Positions 52,674-63,695 of a stretch of 64,000 bases of DNA are shown here, piece by piece; within the stretch, counting starts at the first letter, position 1, and the number at the start of each line of letters is the position of its first letter. The DNA lies in contig CP136064.1 in the NCBI GenBank assembly GCA_032622095.1, positions 253,768,484-253,832,483 of the forward strand. The letters are read 5' to 3'. Both the position numbers and the translations under genes were made by a program. The notes beneath the pieces were generated by a model. The model saw only the letters and a list, made by a program, of their open reading frames with translations. It did not search any database and had not been told where the DNA came from. This DNA is from Siphonodentalium dalli (taxonomy: Eukaryota; Mollusca; Scaphopoda; Gadilida; Siphonodentaliidae).

Positions 52674-55600
52674 TAACGACCACACGAGTGAGCAAACGGT
52701 TATGAAAGATTCATAGCACAACACATACTTGGTGTTTGTAGTAGGTCGGACAATATATTTTAAAGACTTTCTTTGACACAACTCAGATATTACTGAAGTT
52801 TCCTATCTAGGTTGTCCACAACTGCTATTGACTAATTTTGGTATGACTAGGCCTAATTGCTAATATTATGTGCTGACTAGCTTTAACTTTAAACTTAAAC
52901 TCCAAGTTAACGTTCATATGCCTGCTTTTTGTTTTAATAGACAAACATTTTAGTAACATATCGTTTGACTGTTAGCCACTATTTGGCATTGGTTTTGTTC
53001 CGCCTCCGATTCCGGGTTTTATTTTTTGTATCAACCGATAAAACTTCCGATCAAACATTTAGACATTGTTGCCTTTAAAATTACACGGTAAAAATGGATT
53101 TTTGTTAAATAAACACACTAAATGCAGTGGAACTTGATGTTCGTCACCTATTATGGCAAAACGTTAGGTATTTCAAGGTAACTACCGCTCGGATTTCAAC
53201 AGAATGCCTGATAATTATATTTAATTAACTAATATATATCTCGACGGGAAAGAACTGACAAACAACTCCAGGCGTAATATGACAATAATGGAGACCCCAG
53301 GCTAATTGCTACTGTGATCCAAGACAATTCCCGCTACGGTATTTCCTGAAATCATGATTAACTTGAAGATGAAGACGTGTATAAACATACTACTAGTAGT
53401 GTCTAGTGGTGAAGGTGAGGCCATTTGGTATTGCAGAATGGTTAATGTCAGTGTTCTATCATTCGACAATTAAGTCAACAATGCGAGAATTCGATCGGAT
53501 CAGCTTCCGTTCTGTCTAAATAATTTCTGGTCGCAGGTAATGACACCTTTGACAAAACTGTGTTCATAAATTAATTTGGTCGCTGTGTACATAGTAGTAT
53601 CAGTACTCACAAGTATAATCACAATTGAGGTAGATGCTTGATTCGTTAAAATTGTAATTTCGAAATTTGTTGCAAGAGTGAATCGTGGAATTATGAATCT
53701 GAACCCGAGTCACTGAGAACTAAGTTAGAACTTAGAAGTTAGAGTCAACGGTCAAAAGTCAGTCTGCCCTCGCCTGGAATTGGTTACATTCGCGGTCAAA
53801 CAAGGCGTACAATGGTACATCCTACATCCGATACTGAACATGTACATCACTACATGTACTCACCTTGTATATCATAATATAAGCATTTTTTTCGCACCCA
53901 CTGCGTGTGTTGTAATTGGTAATTCGTGGAAATAATAATCCGAGGTGGTGATTTTCAACTTTGTTTGAATAGCATCACTTGCCTAACAACCGTCTGTGAA
54001 CAACGTTAATTCTGATTGGTTAAGACAAACGCGATAATCCAATCGCTAAATAGGTGACTCGGAAAGACGATACCAAGAGTTCAATAGGGCATGTCAAAGG
54101 TCATCTATTTTTAAGAAACAAATTTTCAAAGGAACGGTATTGCAATTCAGCTCTCACAGCGTCGAGTGTGTGCGCCCAGTACACTCAGAGCCCGCTACGG
54201 GCTGGGCCTTCGGCCCAGGCCTACGTGGGCTTATAAGGGACATTATGTGGCCAAATTGGCCATGGCTAGTTAAGTTTATGTTTAGCATTATCGATTATTC
54301 TAGTGTTGAAATGATTCGATAGTGTCACTAGTGTTGAAATGACAAGGGTATTTCACAGTCGACGGCCCTTAGCCCTAGACAACACCTACTATAAGTAGAA
54401 CGATCAAAATCCAACACAGGATTATCAAAGTATTTTCTTAGACATGATCACATCAAGGATCTGCCCATTTCAACATTTTGGAATTATGCTATTTTTCACA
54501 GTTGTTTGTCATTATAAATTTATGAAATTTATCATTATATTTATGCATGTTGACAGCCTATAGTTACAGGTAAGTATCATCACTCATATGATATAATATT
54601 GGGGTAAACAACGTTAAAGTTATTTTCGTGTGCGATCCCGACAAAGTATCGGCAGGGGTCGAGTTAATGTTTTTAATGTTTTTTAGCATTTTGTAGCACT
54701 GGGTAGATTTTCAAAAGCTTTCCCTGCCAATACATGACTTTTCATTGTAAATTGGTTAGCAGAAATTGGAAATAGCATCGCATATTGTAATGCGAATCCA
54801 GTTAAATCGAGCCCTTAATGGTCATAAATACTATGGAGATACTTCCAAATAGTTGGATGCAACAAGCTCCTAACTTCTGGAGCATGCGCAGTCTATTTTG
54901 CGGCCGATGATATCACAACTGAGCATGTGTATGAGGTTTTAATGTGATACAGGCAGAGGTGTAACATTTTATATAACATTCAGTGAGCTATTCCTCCATA
55001 CCATGTCACGGCTGTACAGTATTTATAATATCGCGATAGTTTGAAATTATCACCGCGATATCATGGTATATCGTGCACAGTACTAGTACTGTTTGTGCAA
55101 AAACATAATTCTTTTTCTAAAATCGCGTATATTCAGATAACTTGTGTGTTTTACAATGACAACCACAGATAGGTTGTTAGATAAACCATATTCAGACATA
55201 AAATGTCAGGCTTTTTATTATTGTCGTAGAACGAACAGAAAACCTTAAATGTGTTTATCAGAATGTCCCTGACTGTTATATTGTGATGGAACATTCCATT
55301 GAATCCAGTACTGTGCGCACATCGTACTTTCGCTTTCATTTTCATGTCGTCGTTGGAATTGGGTAGGAATTGAAAAAGACTGGGCAGTCGTGGTCTGTTT
55401 GTCATATAAAGTTACCTGTATGTTGGACGACAGTTCAATGATATATATGAAATTTTAAAGTCATGTTCAATTTAAAAGTAAGACTCAGACTCGTGAATTT
55501 ATATACATAATTTATAATCAACAGCTGCTAATCCCATAAAAGACCCCTCCCACACCAGGTACTAACGGTAGAATGCCCCACACATGCGCTAGACGCAAGA

Positions 55601-55867
55601 TAATATATGCACAGCACCTAATTGTAAATACCATAGCCTACATGAAGTAAAATTTGAATCATCCTGCCACCCACATGTATGTACCATGCCATAAAAGTAA
55701 ACATGGAGTGCCAGGATAAATAAAGATCTCAGTGAGCACATCACATCATTAATCCAGCGCAATGTTAGGACTAAATGTCCAGTGCAATATTTGGTAGATA
55801 TGATACGATTGGCACAATATCACAAGTTCACAACATATCCATTGTGTTCAAATATAGATAAAGTATT
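52674..55867. other. Gene-poor intergenic DNA
   Basis: No confident exon in ~3.2 kb. Notable items are the possible first exon at 53354-53414, a GGGCTGGGCCTTCGGCCCAG hairpin near 54205, and a CGCGATA-rich patch at 55030-55070. Confidence 0.45.
53354..53414 (+). CDS. Possible signal-peptide exon (weak)
   Basis: ATG at 53354 opens MINLKMKTCINILLVVSSGE followed by G, and the sequence continues with a good donor GAAG|GTGAGG at 53415. A basic start, a hydrophobic core (CINILLVV) and small residues would suit a cleaved signal peptide encoded by a first exon. There is no supporting downstream exon in the window and nothing to exclude chance, so this is a lead only. Confidence 0.15.
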
Positions 55868-55875
55868 TGTGTGAG

Positions 55876-56697
55876 CAGAGGCGGACTGGGCCTAAAAACT
55901 AAAACTGGCCCGAGAAATGAATATAATACCGGCCCATCCGTACCCCCTTCCTTAAATCGGAATCTGTTCAGGGGGTGTCCACCTTGGGAAATTCCAACTG
56001 TACCCCCCCCCCCCCTGAATCAGAATCTGTTCGGGGGGGTGTCCACCTTGGGAAATTTCCAACTGCACCCCCCCCCTTGAATCATAATCAGACCAAATAC
56101 ATGTTTTTGCATAATTCCATTTGCACCCCCCCTTGCACCTCAGTGCTCTGGCGTAATATCCTATATATTCAAAAACCATGGTTCTATATATTCCCGGTAT
56201 GAGACCATTAAGATATTTTTACCTGAAAAATTGCATAAATTCTAACATCTAGCGGTCCAACTCCAGACAAATGCATACGGCTACGGACAAGAGACCAGGA
56301 CACACCGGGCTGTCCATGGTTGTTCGGCCCGGGGTGAGAAAATTTTGAAAACTATACAAGAAAATCGCTAATCCTAGCATCTAGACTGGCATCAACTGAA
56401 GCGTTCCTAATGTGTTGGAAATTTCAATTGGGGGAGGGTCTGGGACGGGTGCGTGAGAAATATTTTGGAATTTACAGCTGCGAGTTACCGTTAAAATCTC
56501 GAGATTAACGGGGTCTTTACGTGGTGTTATATGATGCTGGCAAGTTCATTTAATGACAAAAATTACGATTAGCCAATTTGGCTGGTTAAACAACACATGT
56601 GGCGGCCACATGTGGCGGCCACATATACCAACCCCCCCCCACGGCCTCCGGCCAATCAGGAATTTTCCCGGTCTCCCGATCGGCCAGTCCACCTCTG
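55876..56697. mobile_element. hAT-like element with CAGAGGCGGACTGG ends
   Basis: 822 bp. Ends CAGAGGCGGACTGGGCC...CGGCCAGTCCACCTCTG with a perfect 8-bp target duplication TGTGTGAG (55868-55875, 56698-56705). It contains a ~64-bp direct repeat with C and G tracts (GAATCTGTTCGGGGG, GTCCACCTTGGGAAATT at 55974 and 56038). No transposase is present. Confidence 0.93.
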
Positions 56698-56705
56698 TGT
56701 GTGAG

Positions 56706-57596
56706 AATGTTTGATTGGTTATCGGTCAAAAATACATGACCTGTCGCAATTGAACTGCCGATATACAGCTCGAAGAAAATAATTTGGCCGGTGTAAGACA
56801 GTGTTGACGATTAATCAAAATGCTGTACAGCCCAATAATAATGTATGGGGTTTGGTGCCATAGAATGGAATTTCAATAGTATTTTGACATGTCATGTTTA
56901 GTTTGACCCCAATCTCTGCGCATAGCGGATGGTCGGGTGGACACACAGGGGATCCACAGCTGTATTCATACTCGTTCAATAAGTATGCAAGCAGTACTCG
57001 TCAGAGAAAAAATCACTCCCATCATAGCATTATTGCAAGAAACATACTCAGTGTTAACAGTACACGATCCGCGGGCATTGCATATCGGTGCTTTCCATTA
57101 TTTATTTTTTTGTCAACCGAGAAAAATAATTATGGGTCACAAAAGAAAATAAGGTCATTTGGATTATTAAAGGTTTTAAAATCTTCTGTATTTCACAAAA
57201 ATAAACAAATATTTCGCAAAAATAAACGATGTATGGTATAGAGTTTCAGACTGACTTGCTTCCAAGTTCCATGTTGCCACCCTGTACCGGTACTATTATT
57301 CCGCTCTGTACTCTTATTAATTTATCAGATTCAGACCCCGAAATTAGGAAAAATGTTTAATGGCAAATTTAATGCTGTGGCATGTTAGCAGGTCCAGCAC
57401 TTACCCCAATTGCTGTATATTTACGTTTATGCATGTAAACCTCTATGGGACAATGGTTTTGTTATGAAAGATGTTGACCTATTTTTTGTCAAATCAGCTT
57501 TTTATTGATAAAACCAACTGTGTAACTAATTAAAAATAAAATTAAAAACGGTTTGAAGGATTTATGGGTTCCAGATCACTATAGTACAAACTGTCT
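56706..57596. other. Intergenic DNA
   Basis: An open stretch at 56894-57241 has no recognisable family or codon pattern. I see no supported gene. Confidence 0.45.
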
Positions 57597-57600
57597 TTAA

Positions 57601-58243
57601 CCCTTTGAACCCTGTAAAAAATAGCCTATGCTCGAGCATGCACATATAGCCCTACTAGTACCTGATACTAGTGGGTAATTCCATATACACGCCTGGCTGC
57701 CGCCGACCTGTTTTTGGACCAATTAAATTATATTTTAGTTGGTTTGTCGTGCATCAGTATGCTATAAACCATTTATTTCTCATTGCGCTATTGTGTGTAT
57801 GTGCAAATAAATCAAATTGATATATGATAGACCCTTCCCCATATGTGGAATAACACTGATTAATAAATGTGAGGGTACTAGTACTTTAATCTGAAAATAT
57901 TTGTTTAAATTATGTCTGTTCTACAAACATGTGGAACATGACACTATATGCCATAAATTTAGCATCACAGTTCGCTTAAAATATTGTGTGTTCTTTGTAG
58001 ATTATATTATATGTGCATGCGCATATATTCTACCCAATATTAGCAGTCAACCAGTCCATACACACCTTGGGCAACGCCGACATATCTGGGTGCCATTTAA
58101 ATATAAATCAGTGGGTCTGATGCGGGTTATACTATATTTAAATTTGCTATCGACTCATGTCATCGCTGCACTGAACTGTCGGTGTTACTGGATGTAGTCG
58201 TAGTTCATTTGCACTGAAATATCGGTGTTACGGACTCAAAGGG
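57601..58243. mobile_element. TTAA-type element, CCCTTTGA ends
   Basis: 643 bp between TTAA (57597-57600) and TTAA (58244-58247). Left CCCTTTGAACCCTGT and right ACGGACTCAAAGGG share only the outer CCCTTTGA strongly. It is longer than the related 16688-16914 element; its open frame (57901-58197) is not recognised as transposase. Confidence 0.8.
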
Positions 58244-58289
58244 TTAATGTGTCAAGAAAAAAATAACATGTCGAGTTTATTGGCAGTTG

Positions 58290-59127
58290 AAAACAACTTC
58301 TGCCAATAACTTGACGATAAGGCCCACACAAGGCCCAAAATGTCGGACAAACCTGGTTTTCGAACTCGTCCGAAATATTGTTGCAAGAGACTCATATTTC
58401 AAATATGGTTTGAATCAGTTAATATTTAATTGTATTATCGCTCTAACAGTGAAAAACATGCTAAAAATAGACAAACTCCGGGGGAAAAATTTGAACAAAC
58501 CTGGTTTTCGAACTCGTCCAAGATATTGTTGCAAAGACTCATATATCAAATATGGTTTGAATCAGTTAATATTTTATTCAGTTATCGTGCTAACGGTGTA
58601 AAAAATACTAAAAATAGACAAACTAAGGCCCATAACTCCGGGGAAACAATTCTGACAAACCTGGTTTTCGAACTTGTCTGAGATATTGTTGCAAGAGACT
58701 CATATATCAAATATGGTTTGAATCAGTTAATATTTTATTCAGTTATCACGCTTATGGTGAAAATAATGCTAAAAATAGACAAACTAAGGCCTATAACTCC
58801 GGGGAAAAAATTCGGACAAACCTAGTTTTCGAACTCGTTCGAGATATTGTTGCAAGAGACTCATAGGTCAAATATGGTTCGAATCAGTTAATAATTGATT
58901 GAGTTATCGCGCTAACAGTGAAAAATGCAAAAAAGTTAACAAAGATGGATAACTCTTGTCAAAAAGTTTGGACGTGACCCATTTTCTACATGCAGTAAAC
59001 AGTCATTGGGAGCAACTCACATATGTTCACAAATGTCAAAGTTATAAGGCATTTTTTTTAGGTCCGCCCGCCCGCCAACTGTCCCTCGTTTTTTATAAAC
59101 TCGTAAGTTTTTTATAAACTCGACTAA
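58290..59127 (-). repeat. Hairpin-headed element with ~160-bp tandem units
   Basis: Four copies of a 148-161-bp unit: ACCTGGTTTTCGAACTCGTC-type text at 58351, 58499, 58659 and 58820, with ATATTGTTGCAAGAGACTCA and AATATGGTTTGAATCAGTTA. On the - strand it starts with a head hairpin (TTAGTCGAGTTTATAAAAAA, 59127 leftwards) and a GGCGGGCGGGCGGA tract (59062-59075). Open frames across it (58287-58681) are repeat artefacts. Confidence 0.8.
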
Positions 59128-61917
59128 AAATAAATAAAACATTTCTATGTTGAAAAATTGCAATAAATCCTGATAAATCTGCCAAAATTACTACGACTGA
59201 ACTCAAAATACAGGTGTGCAGGTTCCATGCTGTTTGACATCTGTGCCAATTTAAAAGAAAATTGACTGGAAAATGACGGAATACAGGCTGGTAAAGATGC
59301 GTACCAGCATGTACGTTTCTATGTCGAAAAAAGGAAATAACTCCGCCAAAATGAGTCCGACCAAAATCTCAGGTGTTTGTAAAAAGTTTTTTTTTAAATT
59401 GGCCAGAAAATGACAGAATACAGACTCAGACAACGTTCCAGACAGACACACGGATGGACAGATGGACAGACAAGGCTCATTTCTATAAAAATATGTCTTA
59501 CCTGTTTTAAGCCAATCAATGATCAGTCTGTCCTTTACTGCTGTCTACAGATAAGGCCTCTCTATCCGATTAAGTTCGTCTTCTGGATCTGTAAATTAAG
59601 ATACAACCCCATTTTACAAAATATTCACGTCAGCTAACATATTACTTTCAGGTGCCAAATAAACGTGCCGGCACGTTTATTAATTTGGAGCAAAAATACA
59701 CACAATCACGCTTATTGTGACCCATCACGTTTATTATTTTTTGGGGATAAATCCATCACATACTGTGACATTTATTCTTTTTTTGGGTGATAAACAAACG
59801 AATATAAGAATGGAACGAATCACGAGTGTGCTAATGTTAATACTAGAAGTCACAAATAACTAAATAAAGTTGTTTTAGTAGACTGAGATGCGACATCGCT
59901 TTGATATAAAACCTATTTTGAGAGTCACGGTTCGCCCAATCTTTTAAGTAGTTCGTCTACTTTCGGTTTGTAATAAAGCGCAAAACGTGAACTGGGCCGA
60001 GTTCACGGGACCCGAAACGATAGAAAAGATAGCCCATGGATCACAGGACTTATTCTACAATTAAAATGTTTTGTTAACTCCAAAATCAGTTCCATAATCA
60101 CAATTTATAATGAAAAACGATGTGCCTCGAAAATAGGCAACGCGAAACCCAGAAAAAAGCGCTAAAAGTTACCAGTTTGACTGAGTGTTTTCTGCATACA
60201 AATAATTTCATGAGAAGCATTAAAGTATATTCCTTTAATATTAAGATATTTAAACAACACAGTTTCATACCTTTTCTGTTTTAATGCATTATTTGGTGAG
60301 AGAAATGTAAAATTGATCTTAAATTCTTCGAAAAAAAATCAAATTAGGCTTAGGCCCTAATGTAAAATTGTAAACTGAGTATGATTTTGGACAAGAACTT
60401 CAATCTACTAGTACACAAGTTTCAACCTAAATATATTAATCAATTGAATTATACAGTGAGTGAGTTACTTGAGTTAACTATCACTCTTTGATTGATTGTA
60501 TTGGCAATGATAATAACACATATATAAATACAATAGATTGTTGATATACATAACTTAGGAGCAAACACATAGCATTGTACATAGTTTTTTCAGCATTAGA
60601 TATCCTTTTATTTGTGATGTTGAAAAGGGGTTGTTTTGTGCAACACAACTGAAAATCATATTTAATAAACAGCCTTAAGTTTTCCCACCCCTTCTTGTAT
60701 TCCGTATGGCTAATCCCTATATAGTATACAAAGTGGTGAAATGGTGTGTAATTTAGGTTTTTTCTGTTTGGATGACCCCACCCCCATTGAGACCCCATAT
60801 GAAGTTTTCAGGAGATTGTTGCTTGGTGCATGGGGCTGCGGTGTACATTAAGTTACCGAACTTACATGGGTGCATGTGGGGACATGAGACCCCCGCCAAC
60901 TATGGCCAAAGTTTTCACCAGTTGGAAACAATATTAGTTGGAAATTTCACACCAACAATGGTTTGAAATTGAGTCTGATTTTTCAACCATTAATGTATGT
61001 GGAATTAGTTGTTTTAGACCAACATTTGCATTTCTTCCTACTTTGGTCAAAATATTGGTTTGGAATTTCTTCTAGGCCCCTCCCTCCCCGGTGTCCAGTC
61101 AAAATTCAAGACATGTGAGGTAGCAGCTGGGAAATTCAAAGACGATGGGAGGTGTGCAAATTAAATTATGTGATATTGGGTCTTTGGCCCGATTCATCAT
61201 TCAAGAGGGGGTGCAGTTGGAAATCCACGGACATCCTCCGTCAGCGGAAACCTTCACAAGATATATGTCTCCACACATATCCATATAATAGCTCAGCGAT
61301 TATGTCAAATATTCCAAAATGGAATTACGAAGTCAATTGTTGAAACAGGCGATAATACTGATGGATCATAACTCGAGTGCGTGGACGGTTACCAGCGTGT
61401 CCCTTATAGAGATTAGTTAACGGATACCGATGGCCACCAATCAAGGTGAACACATATCACCAACTGGCGATAAAATATCAGGGCGCTGTCTTCGTCGGAT
61501 ATAATTATTGTCCGGTATTATATATTTCATTGGTCAAGTAAGTCACATGGGGCAAACCTGATATTTTCTTGCCCGCCATGTGTACGCGCCCTTAAGGTTC
61601 ATCTGCTGTCGACTGGGTATTTTTGTGTTACACTACAGGCCAACATTTCAAAGGATACATTAGTTGATATACATCATCGGAACAATACATCCTTCCATTT
61701 AGAGCAGTTCAAACAATTTAAAACTGAAAGCAACTGCTTGAAACCAAACGAATTTCCGTCAAAGACATTTAAATCTCATATTATTTGAGATTCGATGAAC
61801 CTGTGTACCTTTATCACGATTTGACCAAACCTGGGTACCTTTATCACAATTTTCAGAACCTGCACCTTTATCACAAAACACAGGCGAGAGTGACCAATCA
61901 GCAATATTGGGCAGTTA
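59128..61917. other. Gene-poor intergenic or intron DNA
   Basis: No convincing exon in ~2.8 kb upstream of the ABCG exon, although the preceding ABCG exons must lie somewhere upstream. It contains the palindrome at 59650-59686. Confidence 0.45.
59650..59686. repeat. Palindrome around ATAAACGTG
   Basis: CCAAATAAACGTGCC followed immediately by GGCACGTTTATTAATTTGG. The half-site CACGTTTATT or a variant recurs at 59727-59732 and 59756-59775. Confidence 0.75.
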
Positions 61918-61946
61918 TTAACTTATTATCGACGTTCTCATATTCA
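61918..61946 (+). repeat. Upstream copy of the ABCG acceptor-flanking segment
   Basis: TTAACTTATTATCGACGTT and TCATATTCA match 62441-62468 with one mismatch over ~26 bp. The second copy runs directly into the exon's CCAG acceptor. Confidence 0.8.
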
Positions 61947-61981
61947 TAATAAATGACGTAAGTGTTATCCTACACTGTTAA

Positions 61982-62435
61982 CCTTTTCTGCTGGCGCAAC
62001 ATTAAAGACCCTGTGCCAATGCATTCTCTTAAATATGCGAGTCGACCATAGGTCGCCTCGCATATATAAGAGAATGCATTTGCCTAACAATTTATTATTT
62101 TTTATCAATCTTTCTTACATTCTTTAACAATTTTTATCATTTTATTCTTATATTCTTAACAATTTTATCATTTTAAAATCATTATTAACAATTTTTATCA
62201 TTTTATAATTTGTTCTTACATACTTTAACAATTTTATAATGTTTTAGAATTTTTTCTTACATTCTTAAACAATATTTTAACATTTGTTTTTTCTTACATT
62301 CTTTACCAATTAATATAAAATTTGTTAGGCCATTGCATTCTCTTATATATGCGAGGCGACCTATGGTCGACTCGCAAGAGAATGAATTGGCACAGGGTTT
62401 TCGCAAAAAATTCAGGAAGCTCCAGTCATATAGGG
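61982..62435. mobile_element. TTAA-type MITE with family A core
   Basis: 454 bp between TTAA (61978-61981) and TTAA (62436-62439). Left CCTTTTCTGCTGG and right CCAGTCATATAGGG. Two CCAATGCATTCTCTTA-type palindromes (62015-62085 and 62331-62392) are separated by ~240 bp of degenerate TTTTATCATTTT / TTCTTACATTCTT repeats. It lies 31 bp upstream of the ABCG exon acceptor boundary. Confidence 0.85.
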
Positions 62436-62470
62436 TTAAAACTTATTATCGACGTTATCATATTCACCAG

Positions 62471-62632
62471 GAACCGACATCTGGTTTGGACGCGAACACT
62501 GCCGGGAACCTCATCTCGGCGCTGAGTGTGTTCGCCAAGAAAAGCAACAAGACCATAGCACTAACAATACATCAGCCATCGAGCAAAGTTTTCTATATGT
62601 TCTCGAATTTGTTGCTGCTTCTCAACGGTCAT
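62471..62632 (+). CDS. ABCG-type ABC transporter, internal exon (D-loop to H-loop)
   Basis: 162-bp phase-0 exon, acceptor TATTCACCAG and donor GTAAGT. It encodes 54 residues: EPTSGLDANTAGNLISALSV, FAKKSNKTIALTIHQPSSKV and FYMFSNLLLLLNGH. These contain the end of Walker B (the Asp before EPTSGLD comes from the previous exon), the D-loop SGLD and the switch His in TIHQPSS. TIHQPSS and LLLLL.GH identify the ABCG (White) subfamily, whose half-transporters dimerise in membranes and export lipids, sterols or xenobiotics. The subfamily member cannot be told from 54 residues. The exon is intact and GC-richer than its flanks. It is hemmed in by a TTAA MITE 35 bp upstream and a DNA transposon 116 bp downstream; the other exons are not seen. 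Confidence 0.88.
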
Positions 62633-63042
62633 GTAAGTCACGTGTCCTGAAATAATGTGTGTGATCCAATTTCGGGGGGGGGGGGGGGGTTGGTGGTGTA
62701 CATTATACAAGGTATCTGGAATGATATCCGGGATATACCATCATCGTCGGGGGGGGGGGGGGGGTCGGACAAAATTTCCCTTAAATTTGAGAAAAATTAT
62801 CAATGGAGCAACCAAATAGCTGATTATCCCGCATTATCATAATTTATTGCGCGATATTTGAATAGAACAGTGCATAATGAGATAACTATACTATTCGAAT
62901 TTATCATATAAGTGTCATTAATCAAGAAATGTGTCAATATAATCACATTTCTAGGGATATATATATATAGGCAGAGTGCCAAGGTTTTTCGGTACAACAC
63001 GTTTCAGATTATTTGATATTTTGATATTTGCTATGTGATATA

Positions 63043-63177
63043 CAGTGATGCCCTAATTAATCGACTCCATAACCACAGCAGAATAATGGGTAATTTAATT
63101 TTAATTTCCGACTAAATCCTGAAAAATTACCCATTATTCTGCTGTGGTTATGGCGTCGTTTAATTAGGGCATTACTG
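63043..63177. mobile_element. TA-flanked CAGT-ended MITE inside copy 2
   Basis: 135 bp, TA at 63041-63042 and 63178-63179, ends CAGTGATGCCCTAATTAATC...GGGCATTACTG. It is shorter than the 175-bp counterpart at 51549 because of a deletion in the palindrome centre. Confidence 0.92.
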
Positions 63178-63485
63178 TATTGCTGGAATCAAATTGTTTA
63201 TCAAAACATGTGGAAATACAACTGTTCATCCCAGTTCATCCCAGTTTGAAGAATAATGCTAATACCAAACATAGCCATGATATACATGCATGACTCTTAT
63301 TGGGGCATCTCAGAAACCATAACTGAGGAAACATGTTATAGCGTGTAATGGCAGGCTGGCAGGCTTCGTAATAAATGGGAATAATATGGATGGATAGCCC
63401 AATCTCACTTCTTTTTTTCTCGTGATATCAGTGACGATAAAATCTTCGTTACTGTGATTAACATTACAAGCTGATCCACATTAAC

Positions 63486-63695
63486 ATGGAAAACAATGTG
63501 AAATTGTTCAAGCTGGCCCGGCTGGCCTTCAATTTATTTGTCAAGATTTTATGTTTTACGTTGTCAAAAGTCTATTTTATTCCATTATTTATTATATCTT
63601 TATTTCCATGTCACATATGGTCAAGTGTGCTTTCATTTTATTGCTTATTTTCAGCTGAGTTCTGCATAGTTATTCTTATTTTGTTGTATCAGTAG
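63486..63695 (+). CDS. Small hydrophobic ORF in the CAGGGGG element, copy 2
   Basis: 69 residues, MENNVKLFKLARLAFNLF then VKILCFTLSKVYFIPLFIIS, ending ILILLYQ. Counterpart of 50999-51217, which has three extra residues. Mostly hydrophobic, with no recognised family. The in-frame length difference and intact stop are compatible with either weak constraint or chance. Confidence 0.3.
   Translation: MENNVKLFKLARLAFNLFVKILCFTLSKVYFIPLFIISLFPCHIWSSVLSFYCLFSAEFCIVILILLYQ

Noticed and set aside
54181-54225. GGGCTGGGCCTTCGGCCCAG hairpin as a terminator or RNA gene
   Set aside because: A single GC hairpin with no T-run or known RNA context in an animal genome.
58287-58681. Overlapping frames of 83 and 104 residues
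   Set aside because: Translation of the ~160-bp tandem units of a hairpin-headed element.
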